In this document: piece after piece, positions 7,878-17,207 of the stretch
Numbering within the stretch: position 1 is the stretch's first letter
How the letters are laid out: the number at the start of each line of letters is the position of its first letter
From: Acidovorax soli
Lineage (GTDB): Bacteria; Pseudomonadota; Gammaproteobacteria; Burkholderiales; Burkholderiaceae_C
Direction of reading: 5' to 3'
Assembly (NCBI RefSeq): GCF_900107605.1
Contig: NZ_FNQJ01000002.1
Location: forward strand, 186,001 to 250,000
DNA: 64,000 nucleotides
Translations under genes and position numbers: made by a program
The notes under the pieces: model-generated
Databases searched by the model: none
What the model saw: only the letters and a program-made list of their open reading frames with translations
Told to the model about the DNA's origin: nothing

Positions 7878-8519
7878 ATGGACCTGCCAGAAACCCCGTG
7901 GATACACACCCTGCGCTTTGTGCTGGAAGTCGCGGCCACCGTCGCTTTTGCGCTGTCGGGCATGATCGCCGCCGCGCGCCAGCGCATGGATGCGGTAGGG
8001 GTGTGCGTGGTGGCCTTCGTGGCCGCCTTTGGCGGCGGCACGCTGCGCGACCTGCTGCTGGACCAGCGGCCCTTCTTCTGGGTGCGCCACACGGGCTATG
8101 TCTGGGGCATCCTGGCACTGTGCGTGGGCACCATGCTGTTCATGCGCCAGCGCCACTTCCAGCCCACCGAGCGCGCCATGCTGCTGCCCGACGCGATTGG
8201 CCTGGGCCTGTTTGCTGCCATCGGTGTGGATGCGGCCATGGCGTTGGGCATGCCGCCGCTCATTGCCGTCATGATGGGCCTGATCACCGGGGTGTTCGGC
8301 GGCGTGCTGCGTGACGTGCTGTGCAACAAGGTGCCCCAGGCCTTCAGCGACCACCGCCCCTATGCGCTGTGCGCCTTTGCCGGCGGCTGGGTCGATGTGG
8401 TGCTGCGCCAGTTCCAGGCGCCCGAATGGGCCGCGCTCTTGGCCTGCGTGCTGGTGACGGCCGGGCTGCGCGGGCTGGCGCTGTGGCGCAACTGGCAGCT
8501 GCCGGCGTGGCGGGTATGA
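7878..8519 (+). CDS. TRIC-type cation channel family protein (UPF0126/YicG)
   Basis: A 213-residue inner-membrane protein made of two similar halves. Each has the glycine-rich helix break of the family: VVAFVAAFGGGTLRDLLL in the first half and MGLITGVFGGVLRDVLCNKVP in the second. About seven hydrophobic segments are visible. Bacterial members are homologous to trimeric intracellular cation channels and conduct monovalent cations. It follows the cation antiporter in the same direction (75 bp apart), which suggests a shared ion-homeostasis role. Convergent with the Bug gene across a hairpin terminator. Confidence 0.9.
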   Translation: MDLPETPWIHTLRFVLEVAATVAFALSGMIAAARQRMDAVGVCVVAFVAAFGGGTLRDLLLDQRPFFWVRHTGYVWGILALCVGTMLFMRQRHFQPTERAMLLPDAIGLGLFAAIGVDAAMALGMPPLIAVMMGLITGVFGGVLRDVLCNKVPQAFSDHRPYALCAFAGGWVDVVLRQFQAPEWAALLACVLVTAGLRGLALWRNWQLPAWRV

Positions 8520-8555
8520 GCGCGCGGCGCGTGCGCCAGGCGTTTTGAAACAAGA

Positions 8556-8594
8556 ATAGCTGCTGGCGCACCATGCATGTGCGCCAGCAGCTAT
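8556..8594. terminator. bidirectional hairpin terminator with repeat-family sequence
   Basis: A perfect 16-bp inverted repeat (ATAGCTGCTGGCGCAC at 8556-8571 and its complement at 8579-8594) encloses the 7-base loop CATGCAT. It lies between the convergent TRIC and Bug genes and suits a terminator for both. Each arm contains the GCGCCAGCAGCTAT box of the intergenic repeat family, so this looks like two repeat halves head to head. Confidence 0.65.
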
Positions 8595-8619
8595 CCATTT
8601 CAAAGCAACCGGGTTGCGG

Positions 8620-9630
8620 TCAGTCCAGACTTGCGCCCGACTCCTTGACCACCTTGCCCCACTTCGCCGATTCCGACTTGATGAAGGTGGCAAACTGGGC
8701 CGGGGTCTCATTGACGGGCTCGCCACCCTGGTCAGCAATCTTTTTCTTCACCTCGGGGTTGGCCAGCACCTTGGCCAGCGCGCCGGTGAGCTTGTCCAGC
8801 ACCGGCTTGGGCGTGGCGGCTGGCGCAAACATGCCAAACCACGACATGGCCTCATAGCCTGGCACACCGGCTTCGGCGATGGTCGGTACATCGGGCAACT
8901 CCGCCGAGCGCTTGGAAGTGGTGATGGCAATGGCGCGCAGCTTGCCCGAACGCACATGAGGGATCACCGATGGCATGTTGTCAAACATGATGGCGATCTG
9001 GTTACCCAGCAGATCGGTCACAGCCGGTGCGCTGCCCTTGTAGGGGATGTGCGTGAGATCCACCTTGGCCAACGACTTGAACAGCTCACCCGAGAGGTGT
9101 GGCGAAGCGCCGTTTCCGGGGGAGCCGAAGTTGATCTTGCCGGGGTTGGCCTTGGCATAGGCGATCATTTCGGGCACCGTCTTGAACGGTTGCTTGGGGT
9201 TGACCACCAGCAGGTTGGGCACATTGGCCACGCGCGTCAGCGGTGCGAAGTCCTTGATGGGATCAAAGGGCATCTTCTTGTACAGGCTGGCGTTGATGGC
9301 GTGCGTGCCCACGGTGCCCATGAACAGGGTGTAGCCATCGGCTGCGGCCTTGGCAGCATATTGTCCGCCGATGTTGCCACCTGCACCGGCCTTGTTTTCC
9401 ACCACCACTGGCTGGCCCAGCTCAGTCGAAAGGTATTGACCCACCAGTCGTGCCAGGATGTCGGTCGTGCCGCCGGCCGAGAAAGGCACAACGATAGAGA
9501 TGGGCTTGGTGGGGTAGGCCTGTGCCAGGGCGGCGCCCGGCAGGGCGGCCGTGCCGGCGGCCAGGCTGGCCAGGACAGCCAGGGCCTGGCGGCGGCCGGC
9601 CAGGAAGGTGCGGCGGGTGGAATGGGTCAT
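8620..9630 (-). CDS. Bug family tripartite tricarboxylate transporter substrate-binding protein
   Basis: A 336-residue periplasmic solute-binding protein. The N-terminus has a twin-arginine-like stretch (STRRTFLAGRR) and a hydrophobic core ending near AQA at residue 37. The mature part starts with the Bug hallmark YPTKPISIVVPFSAGG and continues with GQPVVVENKAGAGGNIG and NPGKINFGSPGNG. Bug proteins bind organic acids or aromatics for TTT-type uptake or signalling and are greatly expanded in Burkholderiales. AGAGGA before the ATG fixes the start. No membrane TctA/TctB genes are nearby. It follows the pca genes and SDR on the same strand, 196 bp away, so a beta-ketoadipate-related ligand is a reasonable guess. 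Confidence 0.92.
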   Translation of the reverse strand: MTHSTRRTFLAGRRQALAVLASLAAGTAALPGAALAQAYPTKPISIVVPFSAGGTTDILARLVGQYLSTELGQPVVVENKAGAGGNIGGQYAAKAAADGYTLFMGTVGTHAINASLYKKMPFDPIKDFAPLTRVANVPNLLVVNPKQPFKTVPEMIAYAKANPGKINFGSPGNGASPHLSGELFKSLAKVDLTHIPYKGSAPAVTDLLGNQIAIMFDNMPSVIPHVRSGKLRAIAITTSKRSAELPDVPTIAEAGVPGYEAMSWFGMFAPAATPKPVLDKLTGALAKVLANPEVKKKIADQGGEPVNETPAQFATFIKSESAKWGKVVKESGASLD

Positions 9631-9826
9631 GGTGATTTCCTCTGTCTTGCTCGGGAGAATGGGGCCTGCTGCAAAGGGCGTGTGCGCGCCCCGGCGCAAC
9701 AGGCAGGGTCAAGGCCTCACAGATGGGGCCGGATCAGGATGGCCGCGATGCAGATCGCGTCCACCAGGAACGGGTTCACCAGGGTGCAGCCCATGGTGTT
9801 CTTCGACAGCAGGCGCTGCCATGCGG

Positions 9827-10567
9827 TCAGACCCCTGCCACGCCGACGGTCATGCCACCGCAGACGTACAGGACCTGCCCCGTGACGAAGCCGCTGCGCG
9901 CGTCCAGCAGGTAGCTGGCGGCATGGGCCACATCGTCGGGCGTGCCGATGCGCCTGACGGGCACGGATTCGACGATGGCGCGGGTGCGCGGTGCGTCGGG
10001 CGGATTGGCGCGATCGAACAGTTCGGTGCGGATGGGGCCGGGACCGATGGCGTTGGCCGTGATGCCATGCTGGCCCAGCTCCAGCGCCCACACGCGGGTC
10101 ATGCCGATCAGGCCGGCCTTGGTGGCGGCGTAGGCGGTGCGCAGCTCCTTGCCCAGCGCAGCGCGCGAGGACATGTTGACGATGCGCCCGAAGCCGGCCG
10201 CTTTCATGCCCGGCAGCAGTGCCTGCATGCACTGGAAGGCGCAGCGCAGGTTCAGCGACACGGCCAGGTCGAACTCGGCCATGGTCTGGTGCTCGGCATC
10301 GGCTGGCACCACCACGCCCACGTTGTTGACCAGGCGGGTGATGGGGCCGCCGGCCAGTGCCTCTTGCAAGGCCCGCGCGGTGTCTGCCGCATCCGACAGG
10401 TCGGCGCGCAAGCCGCCGTGCACGCCATCCACCATGCGGTCGATGACAACCGGCAGGTAGCCTTCGGCGCGGCAGCGCTCGGCAATGGCGGCGCCGATGC
10501 CGGCGGCGCCACCGGTGATCAGCACGCGCTCAGGCGCGCCTGCGGGGCTGGTGTGGGGGTAGCTCAT
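9827..10567 (-). CDS. short-chain dehydrogenase/reductase
   Basis: A 246-residue classical SDR. The dinucleotide-binding TGGAAGIG lies at 18-25, the NNVG structural motif (usually NNAG) at 81-84, the catalytic serine in NMSSR near 133, and the YAATK catalytic pair Y146/K150. Substrate is not evident. It begins 34 bp after the end of pcaD and is transcribed in the same direction, so it probably belongs to the pca operon and oxidises or reduces a related hydroxy- or keto-acid (inference). The start MSYPHTSPAG puts the Rossmann motif at the normal distance; longer upstream readings are shadow sequence of pcaD. Confidence 0.9.
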   Translation of the reverse strand: MSYPHTSPAGAPERVLITGGAAGIGAAIAERCRAEGYLPVVIDRMVDGVHGGLRADLSDAADTARALQEALAGGPITRLVNNVGVVVPADAEHQTMAEFDLAVSLNLRCAFQCMQALLPGMKAAGFGRIVNMSSRAALGKELRTAYAATKAGLIGMTRVWALELGQHGITANAIGPGPIRTELFDRANPPDAPRTRAIVESVPVRRIGTPDDVAHAASYLLDARSGFVTGQVLYVCGGMTVGVAGV

Positions 10568-10601
10568 GCGGGTTCCGGTACGTTGCGCGCGCGCGGGTGG
10601 C

Positions 10602-11402
10602 TCAGGCCCCCGTGGCCAGAAAGGCCGCCAGCGCATCTGCGAACGCGGCGGGAGCTTCCAGGTTGGACAGGTGCGAGGCAGGCAGCTCAGCCAGGTGCGC
10701 GCCGGCGATGGCGCGCTGCATGGCCTGGGCGTCGGCCACGGTGGTGACCGGGTCGCTGGCGCCGGCAATCAGCAGGGTGGGCACGCGGATGGCGCTGATG
10801 GCACCCCGCAGATCGGCCTGCGCCAGGGCTTCGCAGCAGGCGGCGTAGCCCTCGGGCGCGATGCCGGCAATCCAGCCTTGCGCACGGGCCACCAGCGCGG
10901 GCTGGGCCGCGATGAAGGGCTCGGTGAACCAGCGGCCGGGCGACGAGGCGGCCAGCTCGGCCATGGCCGCCTTGCCCTGGTCGCGCACCAGCGCGGCGCG
11001 GGTTTGCCAGCCTTCGGCCGTGCCAATCTTGGCGGCGCTGTTGCACACCACCAGATGGCTCAGGCGCTCGCCTGCATGCACGCCCAGCCACAGGCCGGTG
11101 AGGCCGCCCATGGAGATGCCACAAAAGCTGGCCTTGGCAATGCCCAGCGCATCCAGCAGCGCCACCACATCGCCGCCGAGCTGGTCGAAGCTGTAGGGGC
11201 CGGGCGATACCACGCTGCCACCGTGGCCGCGCGTGTCATAGCGCAGCACGCGGTGCGTCTGGGCAAAGCGCTGTGCCTGTGCATCCCACATCTCCAGCGT
11301 GGTGCCCAGCGAGTTGGAAAACACCAGCACGGGTGCATCGGCCGGGCCGTCCAGGGCAACGCGAAAGCGGCCAGCCGCAGTGTCAATGGTTTGCATCGAC
11401 AT
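10602..11402 (-). CDS. pcaD: 3-oxoadipate enol-lactonase PcaD
   Basis: A 266-residue alpha/beta-hydrolase. The oxyanion strand is LVFSNSLGTTLEMWD, the nucleophile elbow GISMGG is at 95-100 (S97), and the likely acid and histidine lie in AGASDPVTT and PASHLSNLEAP. PcaD hydrolyses 3-oxoadipate enol-lactone to 3-oxoadipate in the beta-ketoadipate pathway. Motifs FSNSLGTTLEMWD and YDTRGHGGS are typical of PcaD. The ATG chosen overlaps the pcaF stop region; a second ATG two codons later is equally possible. Its place directly after pcaF supports the assignment. Confidence 0.92.
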   Translation of the reverse strand: MSMQTIDTAAGRFRVALDGPADAPVLVFSNSLGTTLEMWDAQAQRFAQTHRVLRYDTRGHGGSVVSPGPYSFDQLGGDVVALLDALGIAKASFCGISMGGLTGLWLGVHAGERLSHLVVCNSAAKIGTAEGWQTRAALVRDQGKAAMAELAASSPGRWFTEPFIAAQPALVARAQGWIAGIAPEGYAACCEALAQADLRGAISAIRVPTLLIAGASDPVTTVADAQAMQRAIAGAHLAELPASHLSNLEAPAAFADALAAFLATGA

Positions 11403-11406
11403 GGCT

Positions 11407-12609
<1,203 letters not shown>

Positions 12610-12638
12610 GGGTGTGTTCGGTGGTGTGGAGGGAAGAT

Positions 12639-13316
12639 TCAGGCCTGGATGGGCAGACCGACCAGGCGTTCGAGTTCGGCGTGTTCCAGCCCCTCGACCT
12701 TGTCGATGAGCTGGAGCCCCTGCGGCGTGCAGGCCAGCGTGGCCAGGTCGGAATAGATGCGCTTGACGCAGCCGATGCCGGTGAGCGGGTAGGTGCAGCG
12801 CTCGACGATCTTGCTGGCGCCCTGCTTGGTGAGCAGGTCCATCATGACCCAGGTCTGCTTGGCGCCGATGGCCAGGTCCATGGCGCCGCCCACGGCGGGA
12901 ATGGCGCCGGGCTCGCCCGTGCTCCAATTGGCCAGGTCGCCCGTGGCTGACACCTGGAAGGCGCCCAGCACACAGATGTCGAGGTGGCCGCCGCGCATCA
13001 TGGCAAAGCTGTCGGCATGGTGGAAGAACGCTCCGCCCGACAGCAGGGTGACGGGCTGCTTGCCGGCGTTGATGAGGTCGTAGTCTTCACTGCCCGCTGC
13101 CGGCGCCGGGCCCATGCCCAGGATACCGTTCTCGCTTTGCAGGATGACCTCGCGGCCCTCGGGGATGTGGTTGGCCACCAGGGTCGGCTGGCCGATGCCC
13201 AGGTTGACATAGGCGCCGTCGTGGATGTCTTGCGCCACCCGTTGGGCCAACTCTTCTTTACTACGTTTTTGATAGCTGCTCACGCTCGCTCCTTTTGCGC
13301 CAGAGGCCTGATTCAT
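12639..13316 (-). CDS. pcaJ: 3-oxoadipate CoA-transferase subunit B
   Basis: A 225-residue beta subunit of a family I CoA-transferase. The catalytic glutamate is E62 in SENGILGMGP, and GAYVNLGIGQPTLVANHIPEG is the signature block. With PcaI it transfers CoA from succinyl-CoA to 3-oxoadipate. The start overlaps the pcaI stop as ATGA, indicating translational coupling. The first 14 residues (MNQASGAKGASVSS) are extra compared with the usual YQKRSKEEL start. A succinyl-CoA:3-ketoacid transferase (ScoB) role is the main alternative; the pcaF and pcaD neighbours argue for 3-oxoadipate. Confidence 0.9.
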   Translation of the reverse strand: MNQASGAKGASVSSYQKRSKEELAQRVAQDIHDGAYVNLGIGQPTLVANHIPEGREVILQSENGILGMGPAPAAGSEDYDLINAGKQPVTLLSGGAFFHHADSFAMMRGGHLDICVLGAFQVSATGDLANWSTGEPGAIPAVGGAMDLAIGAKQTWVMMDLLTKQGASKIVERCTYPLTGIGCVKRIYSDLATLACTPQGLQLIDKVEGLEHAELERLVGLPIQA

Positions 13317-14014
13317 GCAGATTTCTTGAAACCACCGGCCTGCGTGGCAACGCGGGCGATCTTCACGACGTGGCTCACATAGATGCCCGGCGTGACGATG
13401 GCTTCGGGGTCGAGCGCGCCCAGCTCCACCACCTCGTGCACCGTGGCGATCGTGGTCTTGGCGGCGGTGGCCATCACCGGGCCGAAGTTGCGTGCCGACA
13501 TGCGGTAGGTGAGGTTGCCCCAGCGGTCGCCTCTTTCGGCCTTGATCAGGGCCACGTCGCCGTAAATGGGGTACTCCAGCACGTAGTGCTTGCCGTTGAT
13601 TTCGCGGGTTTCCTTGCCCTTGGCCAATTCCGTGCCATAGGCCGTGGGGCAGAAAAATGCACCAATGCCAGCACCGGCGGCGCGAATGCGCTCAGCCAGG
13701 TTGCCCTGCGGCACCAGCTCCAGTTCGAGCTTGCCGCTGCGGTAGAGGCCATCGAACACATAGCTGTCGGCCTGGCGCGGAAAGCTGCAGATGACCTTGC
13801 GCACCTGGCCCGCCTTGAGCAGCGCCGCCACGCCCTGTTCGGCGTTGCCGGCGTTGTTGTTGACGATGGTCAGGTCGCGTGCGCCATGGGCAATCAGCCC
13901 CTCGATCAGCTCGTCGGGAATGCCCGCCGTGCCAAAGCCGCCAATCAGCACGGTGGCCCCGTCCTTCACACCCGAGAGGGCTTGCGCCACCGAGTCCGCT
14001 ATCTTGTTGATCAT
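13313..14014 (-). CDS. pcaI: 3-oxoadipate CoA-transferase subunit A
   Basis: A 233-residue alpha subunit of a family I CoA-transferase, with the GGFGTAGIPDELIEGL signature near the N-terminus and FFCPTAYGTELAKGKETR in the middle. It pairs with PcaJ to activate 3-oxoadipate. The ATG chosen gives MINKIADSVAQAL, the usual family start, with GGAAG upstream; a longer frame to 14053 would run into the operator region. It is the first gene of the pca operon and faces the IclR regulator across 92 bp. Confidence 0.92.
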   Translation of the reverse strand: MINKIADSVAQALSGVKDGATVLIGGFGTAGIPDELIEGLIAHGARDLTIVNNNAGNAEQGVAALLKAGQVRKVICSFPRQADSYVFDGLYRSGKLELELVPQGNLAERIRAAGAGIGAFFCPTAYGTELAKGKETREINGKHYVLEYPIYGDVALIKAERGDRWGNLTYRMSARNFGPVMATAAKTTIATVHEVVELGALDPEAIVTPGIYVSHVVKIARVATQAGGFKKSA

Positions 14015-14053
14015 GGAAAGTCTTCCGGGAAGTAGCAAAAAAATCGCCCGCAT

Positions 14054-14078
14054 TTGTTCTTATAATGAACAAATGTTC
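14054..14078. promoter_or_regulatory. candidate IclR-type (PcaR) operator and promoter region
   Basis: Three half-sites of one element lie between the divergent pcaI and regulator genes. TTGTTC (14054-14059) is inverted relative to GAACAA (14067-14072) over a 7-base spacer, and GAACA-AA-TGTTC (14067-14078) is a perfect 12-bp palindrome. A perfect TATAAT (14061-14066) sits inside the spacer on the plus strand. IclR-family proteins bind short palindromes at such divergent promoters. No good -35 box is seen, which fits activator dependence. Confidence 0.6.
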
Positions 14079-14106
14079 GCATAAAGAATTATATGCCGGG
14101 CACTCC

Positions 14107-14904
14107 ATGAACACCAATACCCCTCCTGCCAGCCCCAGACCAGGCGACAGCTACGTGCAGTCCTTCGCGCGCGGACTGGAAGTGATCCGCTCGTTCAGCG
14201 CTAGCGCGCCGCAGCAGACCCTGAGCGAGGTGGCCGCACAGACCGGGCTGACCCGCGCGGGCGCCCGGCGCATCCTGCTCACGCTGCAGACGCTGGGTTA
14301 TGTGGAAAGCGATGGCCGGCTGTTTCGCCTCACCCCGCGCATCCTCGATCTCGGGTTTGCCTACCTGTCGTCCATGCCCATCTGGGACCTGGCCGAGCCG
14401 GTGATGGAAGAACTGGTGGAGCAGGTACGCGAGTCGTGCTCGGCGGCCGTGCTCGACGGCCTCGACATCGTCTATGTGCTGCGACTGCCCACCCACAAGA
14501 TCATGCGCACCAACCTGGGCGTGGGTTCGCGCCTGCCTGCCGCCTGGACATCGATGGGGCGGGTGCTGCTGGCCGGCCTGCCCGACGACGCATTGCAGGC
14601 GCGGCTGCAGGGCCTGATCCCGCAGCGCTTCACCCAGCACACCGTGATGGACATGCCCACCCTGCTGGAGCGCATCCGCCAGGCACGCACGCAGGGCTGG
14701 TGCCTGATCAATCAGGAACTCGAAGAAGGGTTGATTTCGATTGCCGCACCGCTGACCAACCGCGCGGGCCAGACCGTGGCCGCCCTCAATATCAGCGGCC
14801 AGGCCAACCGCTCCAGTGCCGAGGTCATGCAGGCCACCATGCTGCCCGCCCTGCTGCGGGCCGCGCAGTCCATCTCGCGCATGCTGGGCACCCAGCACGG
14901 CTGA
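14107..14904 (+). CDS. pcaR: IclR family regulator of the beta-ketoadipate genes (PcaR-like)
   Basis: A 265-residue IclR protein. The N-terminal winged helix (YVQSFARGLEVIRSF, then LSEVAAQTGLTRAGARRILLTL) lies at about 15-70 and the C-terminal effector domain at 85-260 (LDGLDIVYVLR; EEGLISIAAP). YVQSFARGLEVI is the typical PcaR/PobR/PcaU opening; these respond to 3-oxoadipate or protocatechuate. It is divergent from pcaIJFD with a palindromic operator candidate between, so control of that operon is well supported. An ATG 14 codons upstream lies in the operator and is disfavoured. Confidence 0.92.
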   Translation: MNTNTPPASPRPGDSYVQSFARGLEVIRSFSASAPQQTLSEVAAQTGLTRAGARRILLTLQTLGYVESDGRLFRLTPRILDLGFAYLSSMPIWDLAEPVMEELVEQVRESCSAAVLDGLDIVYVLRLPTHKIMRTNLGVGSRLPAAWTSMGRVLLAGLPDDALQARLQGLIPQRFTQHTVMDMPTLLERIRQARTQGWCLINQELEEGLISIAAPLTNRAGQTVAALNISGQANRSSAEVMQATMLPALLRAAQSISRMLGTQHG

Positions 14905-14952
14905 CCGCCCTGCGTGCAGCGGGAGCACGAGACAGGCCCGCAGAACGCCCGC

Positions 14953-15174
14953 TCAAGGCTTGCGAAAGCCCAGCACCAGCACCACCGCGCCCAGCGCAAT
15001 CGCGCCCAGGCTCAGCCACTGGGGCACGTTCACCGTCTCTTTGTCCTTCACGGTCAGTTCCAGCGGGCCGAGCTTGGCCTGGGTGGTCTCTTTGGTAAAG
15101 CTGAAACCGCCGGTAAAAAAGCCGGCCAGCCCCAGCACGATCAGGACCACTCCGGTCAGGCGCAGTGCATTCAT
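14953..15174 (-). CDS. small membrane protein, DUF3185 family
   Basis: A 73-residue protein with two hydrophobic segments (TGVVLIVLGLAGFFTGG and LSLGAIALGAVVLVLGF) separated by a short charged periplasmic stretch (TKETTQAKLGPLELTVKDKET). This matches the DUF3185 layout of small two-helix inner-membrane proteins of unknown function. It ends 48 bp from the convergent IclR gene end. No function is inferred. Confidence 0.8.
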   Translation of the reverse strand: MNALRLTGVVLIVLGLAGFFTGGFSFTKETTQAKLGPLELTVKDKETVNVPQWLSLGAIALGAVVLVLGFRKP

Positions 15175-15349
15175 GGCCTATCTCCCACATCCGGGGCTGT
15201 TGGACAAAGGCACGGCATTGCCCCCGGTTTCCCCGCCTGTGCCCGGCCACTGTAGGCCCGCGCAGCAGCGGCGCGTGTAGGACGCCACCGCAAGGGCGCG
15301 CGCCGGTGCCCTGCTGCTGCCGGCGTATCTGCGTGCTACGCTCAGCGCC

Positions 15350-15784
15350 ATGTTCAACCCGTCCCAAGCCGACGTGCGCCGCTTCCTCTGCGCGGTGCAC
15401 GCCAAGACCCTGAGCGGCCAGCCCATGGAGGCCATCGAAACCCTGGCCAGCCTGTGGATCGCCGAGCACCCCGAATACCACGCCGAGCTGGCCGATGCCG
15501 ACGCCGCCGCGGCGCGCAACTACGACGAAACACCAGAGCAGACCAACCCTTTCCTGCACCTGTCGATGCACCTGTCGATCAGCGAGCAGTGCAGCATCGA
15601 CCAGCCGCGCGGCATCCGCCAGGCGGTCGAGCTGCTCACGGCACGGCTGGACTCCCTGCACGACGCCCACCACGCCACCATGGACTGCCTGGGCCAGATG
15701 CTGTGGGAGAGCCAGCGCGCAGGCCGCCCGCCGGACGGCGATGCCTACATCGCCTGCGTGCAGCGCCGCGCCACACGGGACTGA
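15350..15784 (+). CDS. DUF1841 family protein
   Basis: A 144-residue soluble protein. It matches DUF1841 by its opening MFNPSQADVRRFLC, the central EHPEYHAELAD and the conserved NPFLHLSMHLSISEQCSIDQPRGIRQ block (about 64-90), which has clustered histidines. Members are widespread in beta- and gammaproteobacteria, with unknown function. The C-terminal half contains DAHHATMDCLGQMLWE, typical of the family. It is convergent with the universal stress protein gene. Confidence 0.88.
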   Translation: MFNPSQADVRRFLCAVHAKTLSGQPMEAIETLASLWIAEHPEYHAELADADAAAARNYDETPEQTNPFLHLSMHLSISEQCSIDQPRGIRQAVELLTARLDSLHDAHHATMDCLGQMLWESQRAGRPPDGDAYIACVQRRATRD

Positions 15785-15801
15785 GCGCGCCAGCGAAGGC
15801 G

Positions 15802-16695
15802 TCAGGCAGACACACCGGAAACCGCGCGCCTGGGCGCCGCCATGCGCCCTTGCTGCAGCGCATAGTCGCGGGGAAACACCAGGACATCGCATTGCACGCC
15901 GCCCACCAGCCGCACCGCAACGCTGCCCATCAACCACGCAAAGGCTGCCCAGCGGCGTGTATGGCCGACGGCAATCAGATCGGCACCAGAAGCCTGGTGC
16001 TGCACCGCCAGCTGGCACGCAGGATCGCCAGCCCCGATGACCGTGGCGACCCGGTTGCGGCGGGTGTCAAAAGCGGTGGCCAGCGGCAGCATCTTGCGGC
16101 GTGCGTGCTCCCGCACTTCTGCGCGATAGCTCTGAATGGCTTGCATCGATGCCTCGGCGCTGCGCAGCCTGGCCTCGTCGCGGCGGTCAATGGCGTGGTA
16201 GAGCTCCAGCCGCGCCTCGGCTTGCACCCCCCCGGCATACCGCACCAACGCCCCTGCGGCCTCGGAGAAATCCACCGCAACCAGCACATGCTGGTAGGCA
16301 CCCTTGGGCGTGTTCTGCACGATCAGCACCGGACAGCGGCTGCCGCGCAGCACCCGCACCCATGGCGAGCTCCGCAGCAGGTGCATCCAGCTGCAATGCG
16401 CACGCCGGTCCATCACCAGCAAGTCAGCGCCCGCCGCTGCGGCCAGCGCATCGATCACCACGTCGCCGGTGCCCCGCCCTCCTGCAACGACGGCAATGCC
16501 ATGGCGCCGGGCCAGTTGGCGCGCCCGCTGCTCCAGCCGCGCGTGCGGATCGGTGAACTTGGGGTCGGGCATGTCGGTGCCGTAGAGGATGCGCAAGCGC
16601 GCATGGTGGCTGGCTGCGACCATGGCGGCACGGTCCATCGCCTGCTCGGCGGCGGCAGAAAAATCGGTGAGGGCGACAATGGATCGGAGGTGCAT
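15802..16695 (-). CDS. tandem-domain universal stress protein (UspE-like)
   Basis: A 297-residue protein made of two Usp domains. Domain 1 (about 1-145) starts MHLRSIVALTDFSAAAEQAMDRA; domain 2 starts YQHVLVAVDFSEAAGALVRYA near 150. Family members sense or buffer stress through ATP binding. The ATP loop G-2X-G-9X-G(S/T) is degenerate: domain 1 reads MDRRAHCSWMHLLRSSP and domain 2 GHTRRWAAFAWLMGS, so ATP binding is doubtful. GGGAAG before the ATG supports the start. The frame stays open 120 codons further upstream but with no family resemblance. Confidence 0.88.
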   Translation of the reverse strand: MHLRSIVALTDFSAAAEQAMDRAAMVAASHHARLRILYGTDMPDPKFTDPHARLEQRARQLARRHGIAVVAGGRGTGDVVIDALAAAAGADLLVMDRRAHCSWMHLLRSSPWVRVLRGSRCPVLIVQNTPKGAYQHVLVAVDFSEAAGALVRYAGGVQAEARLELYHAIDRRDEARLRSAEASMQAIQSYRAEVREHARRKMLPLATAFDTRRNRVATVIGAGDPACQLAVQHQASGADLIAVGHTRRWAAFAWLMGSVAVRLVGGVQCDVLVFPRDYALQQGRMAAPRRAVSGVSA

Positions 16696-17130
16696 GAAAC
16701 TTCCCGGTAAGCGTACGAACGGCCGGCGCAGGGCGCCGCGCTGGGTTGCGCCATCCATGCGCCCACGCCACGAAAAGCCACGGAACGTGAGCGGAGGGAA
16801 GCCGGAAGCTCCATCGCGGCAGCACGACATGCGCGCGCGCTGGTCCGGCAACACTGCCCGGCGGTGGTTCGATGACGCTCTTGGGAAGAAGAAACCGCCG
16901 GGCCTAGGAATCTGCGGCCGGCGAAGCTGGTTTCTGAACACCCGTCCTTTGCACGGCGCGTGCGGGCAGCGCAGCCGTCTTGGACGACTCGGCGGCACGG
17001 ACACAGGCGGGAAAAACCAGAATATGCATAGGGTCACTTTACCAACGAGACCCCCAATGGGCAACCAAGCCCCTGCGCAGCGTGCCAGATAAACCGGCAG
17101 CTGCGATTGCCGGCACCCTGCCTGCCGGCA
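16696..17130. other. intergenic stretch with no recognised gene
   Basis: About 435 bp between the universal stress protein start and the cytochrome terminator. Several open frames cross it, but none has a plausible start, Shine-Dalgarno and family resemblance. It presumably holds the promoter of the stress protein gene. I see no repeat or RNA signature. Confidence 0.5.
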
Positions 17131-17162
17131 GAAACAAAAGAGCCCGCTGGCTGCGGGCTCTT
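17131..17162 (-). terminator. rho-independent terminator of the cytochrome c4 gene
   Basis: On the minus strand a perfect 10-bp stem (AAGAGCCCGC, loop AGCCA, GCGGGCTCTT) runs into TTTTGTTTC. It lies 45 bp after the cytochrome stop codon. Stem plus U-tract make this a good intrinsic terminator. Confidence 0.8.
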
Positions 17163-17207
17163 GGCGAATGGCGTGGGTCGGCGGAGCCAGACCCTGAGGT
17201 GCTCAGC

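Noticed and set aside
13255-13285. A match to the AGCAGCTATCAAAA part of the intergenic repeat inside the pcaJ start region
   Set aside because: The bases encode SSYQKRS, which matches the normal N-terminal YQKRSKEEL of the enzyme family, so chance similarity is more likely than an inserted repeat.
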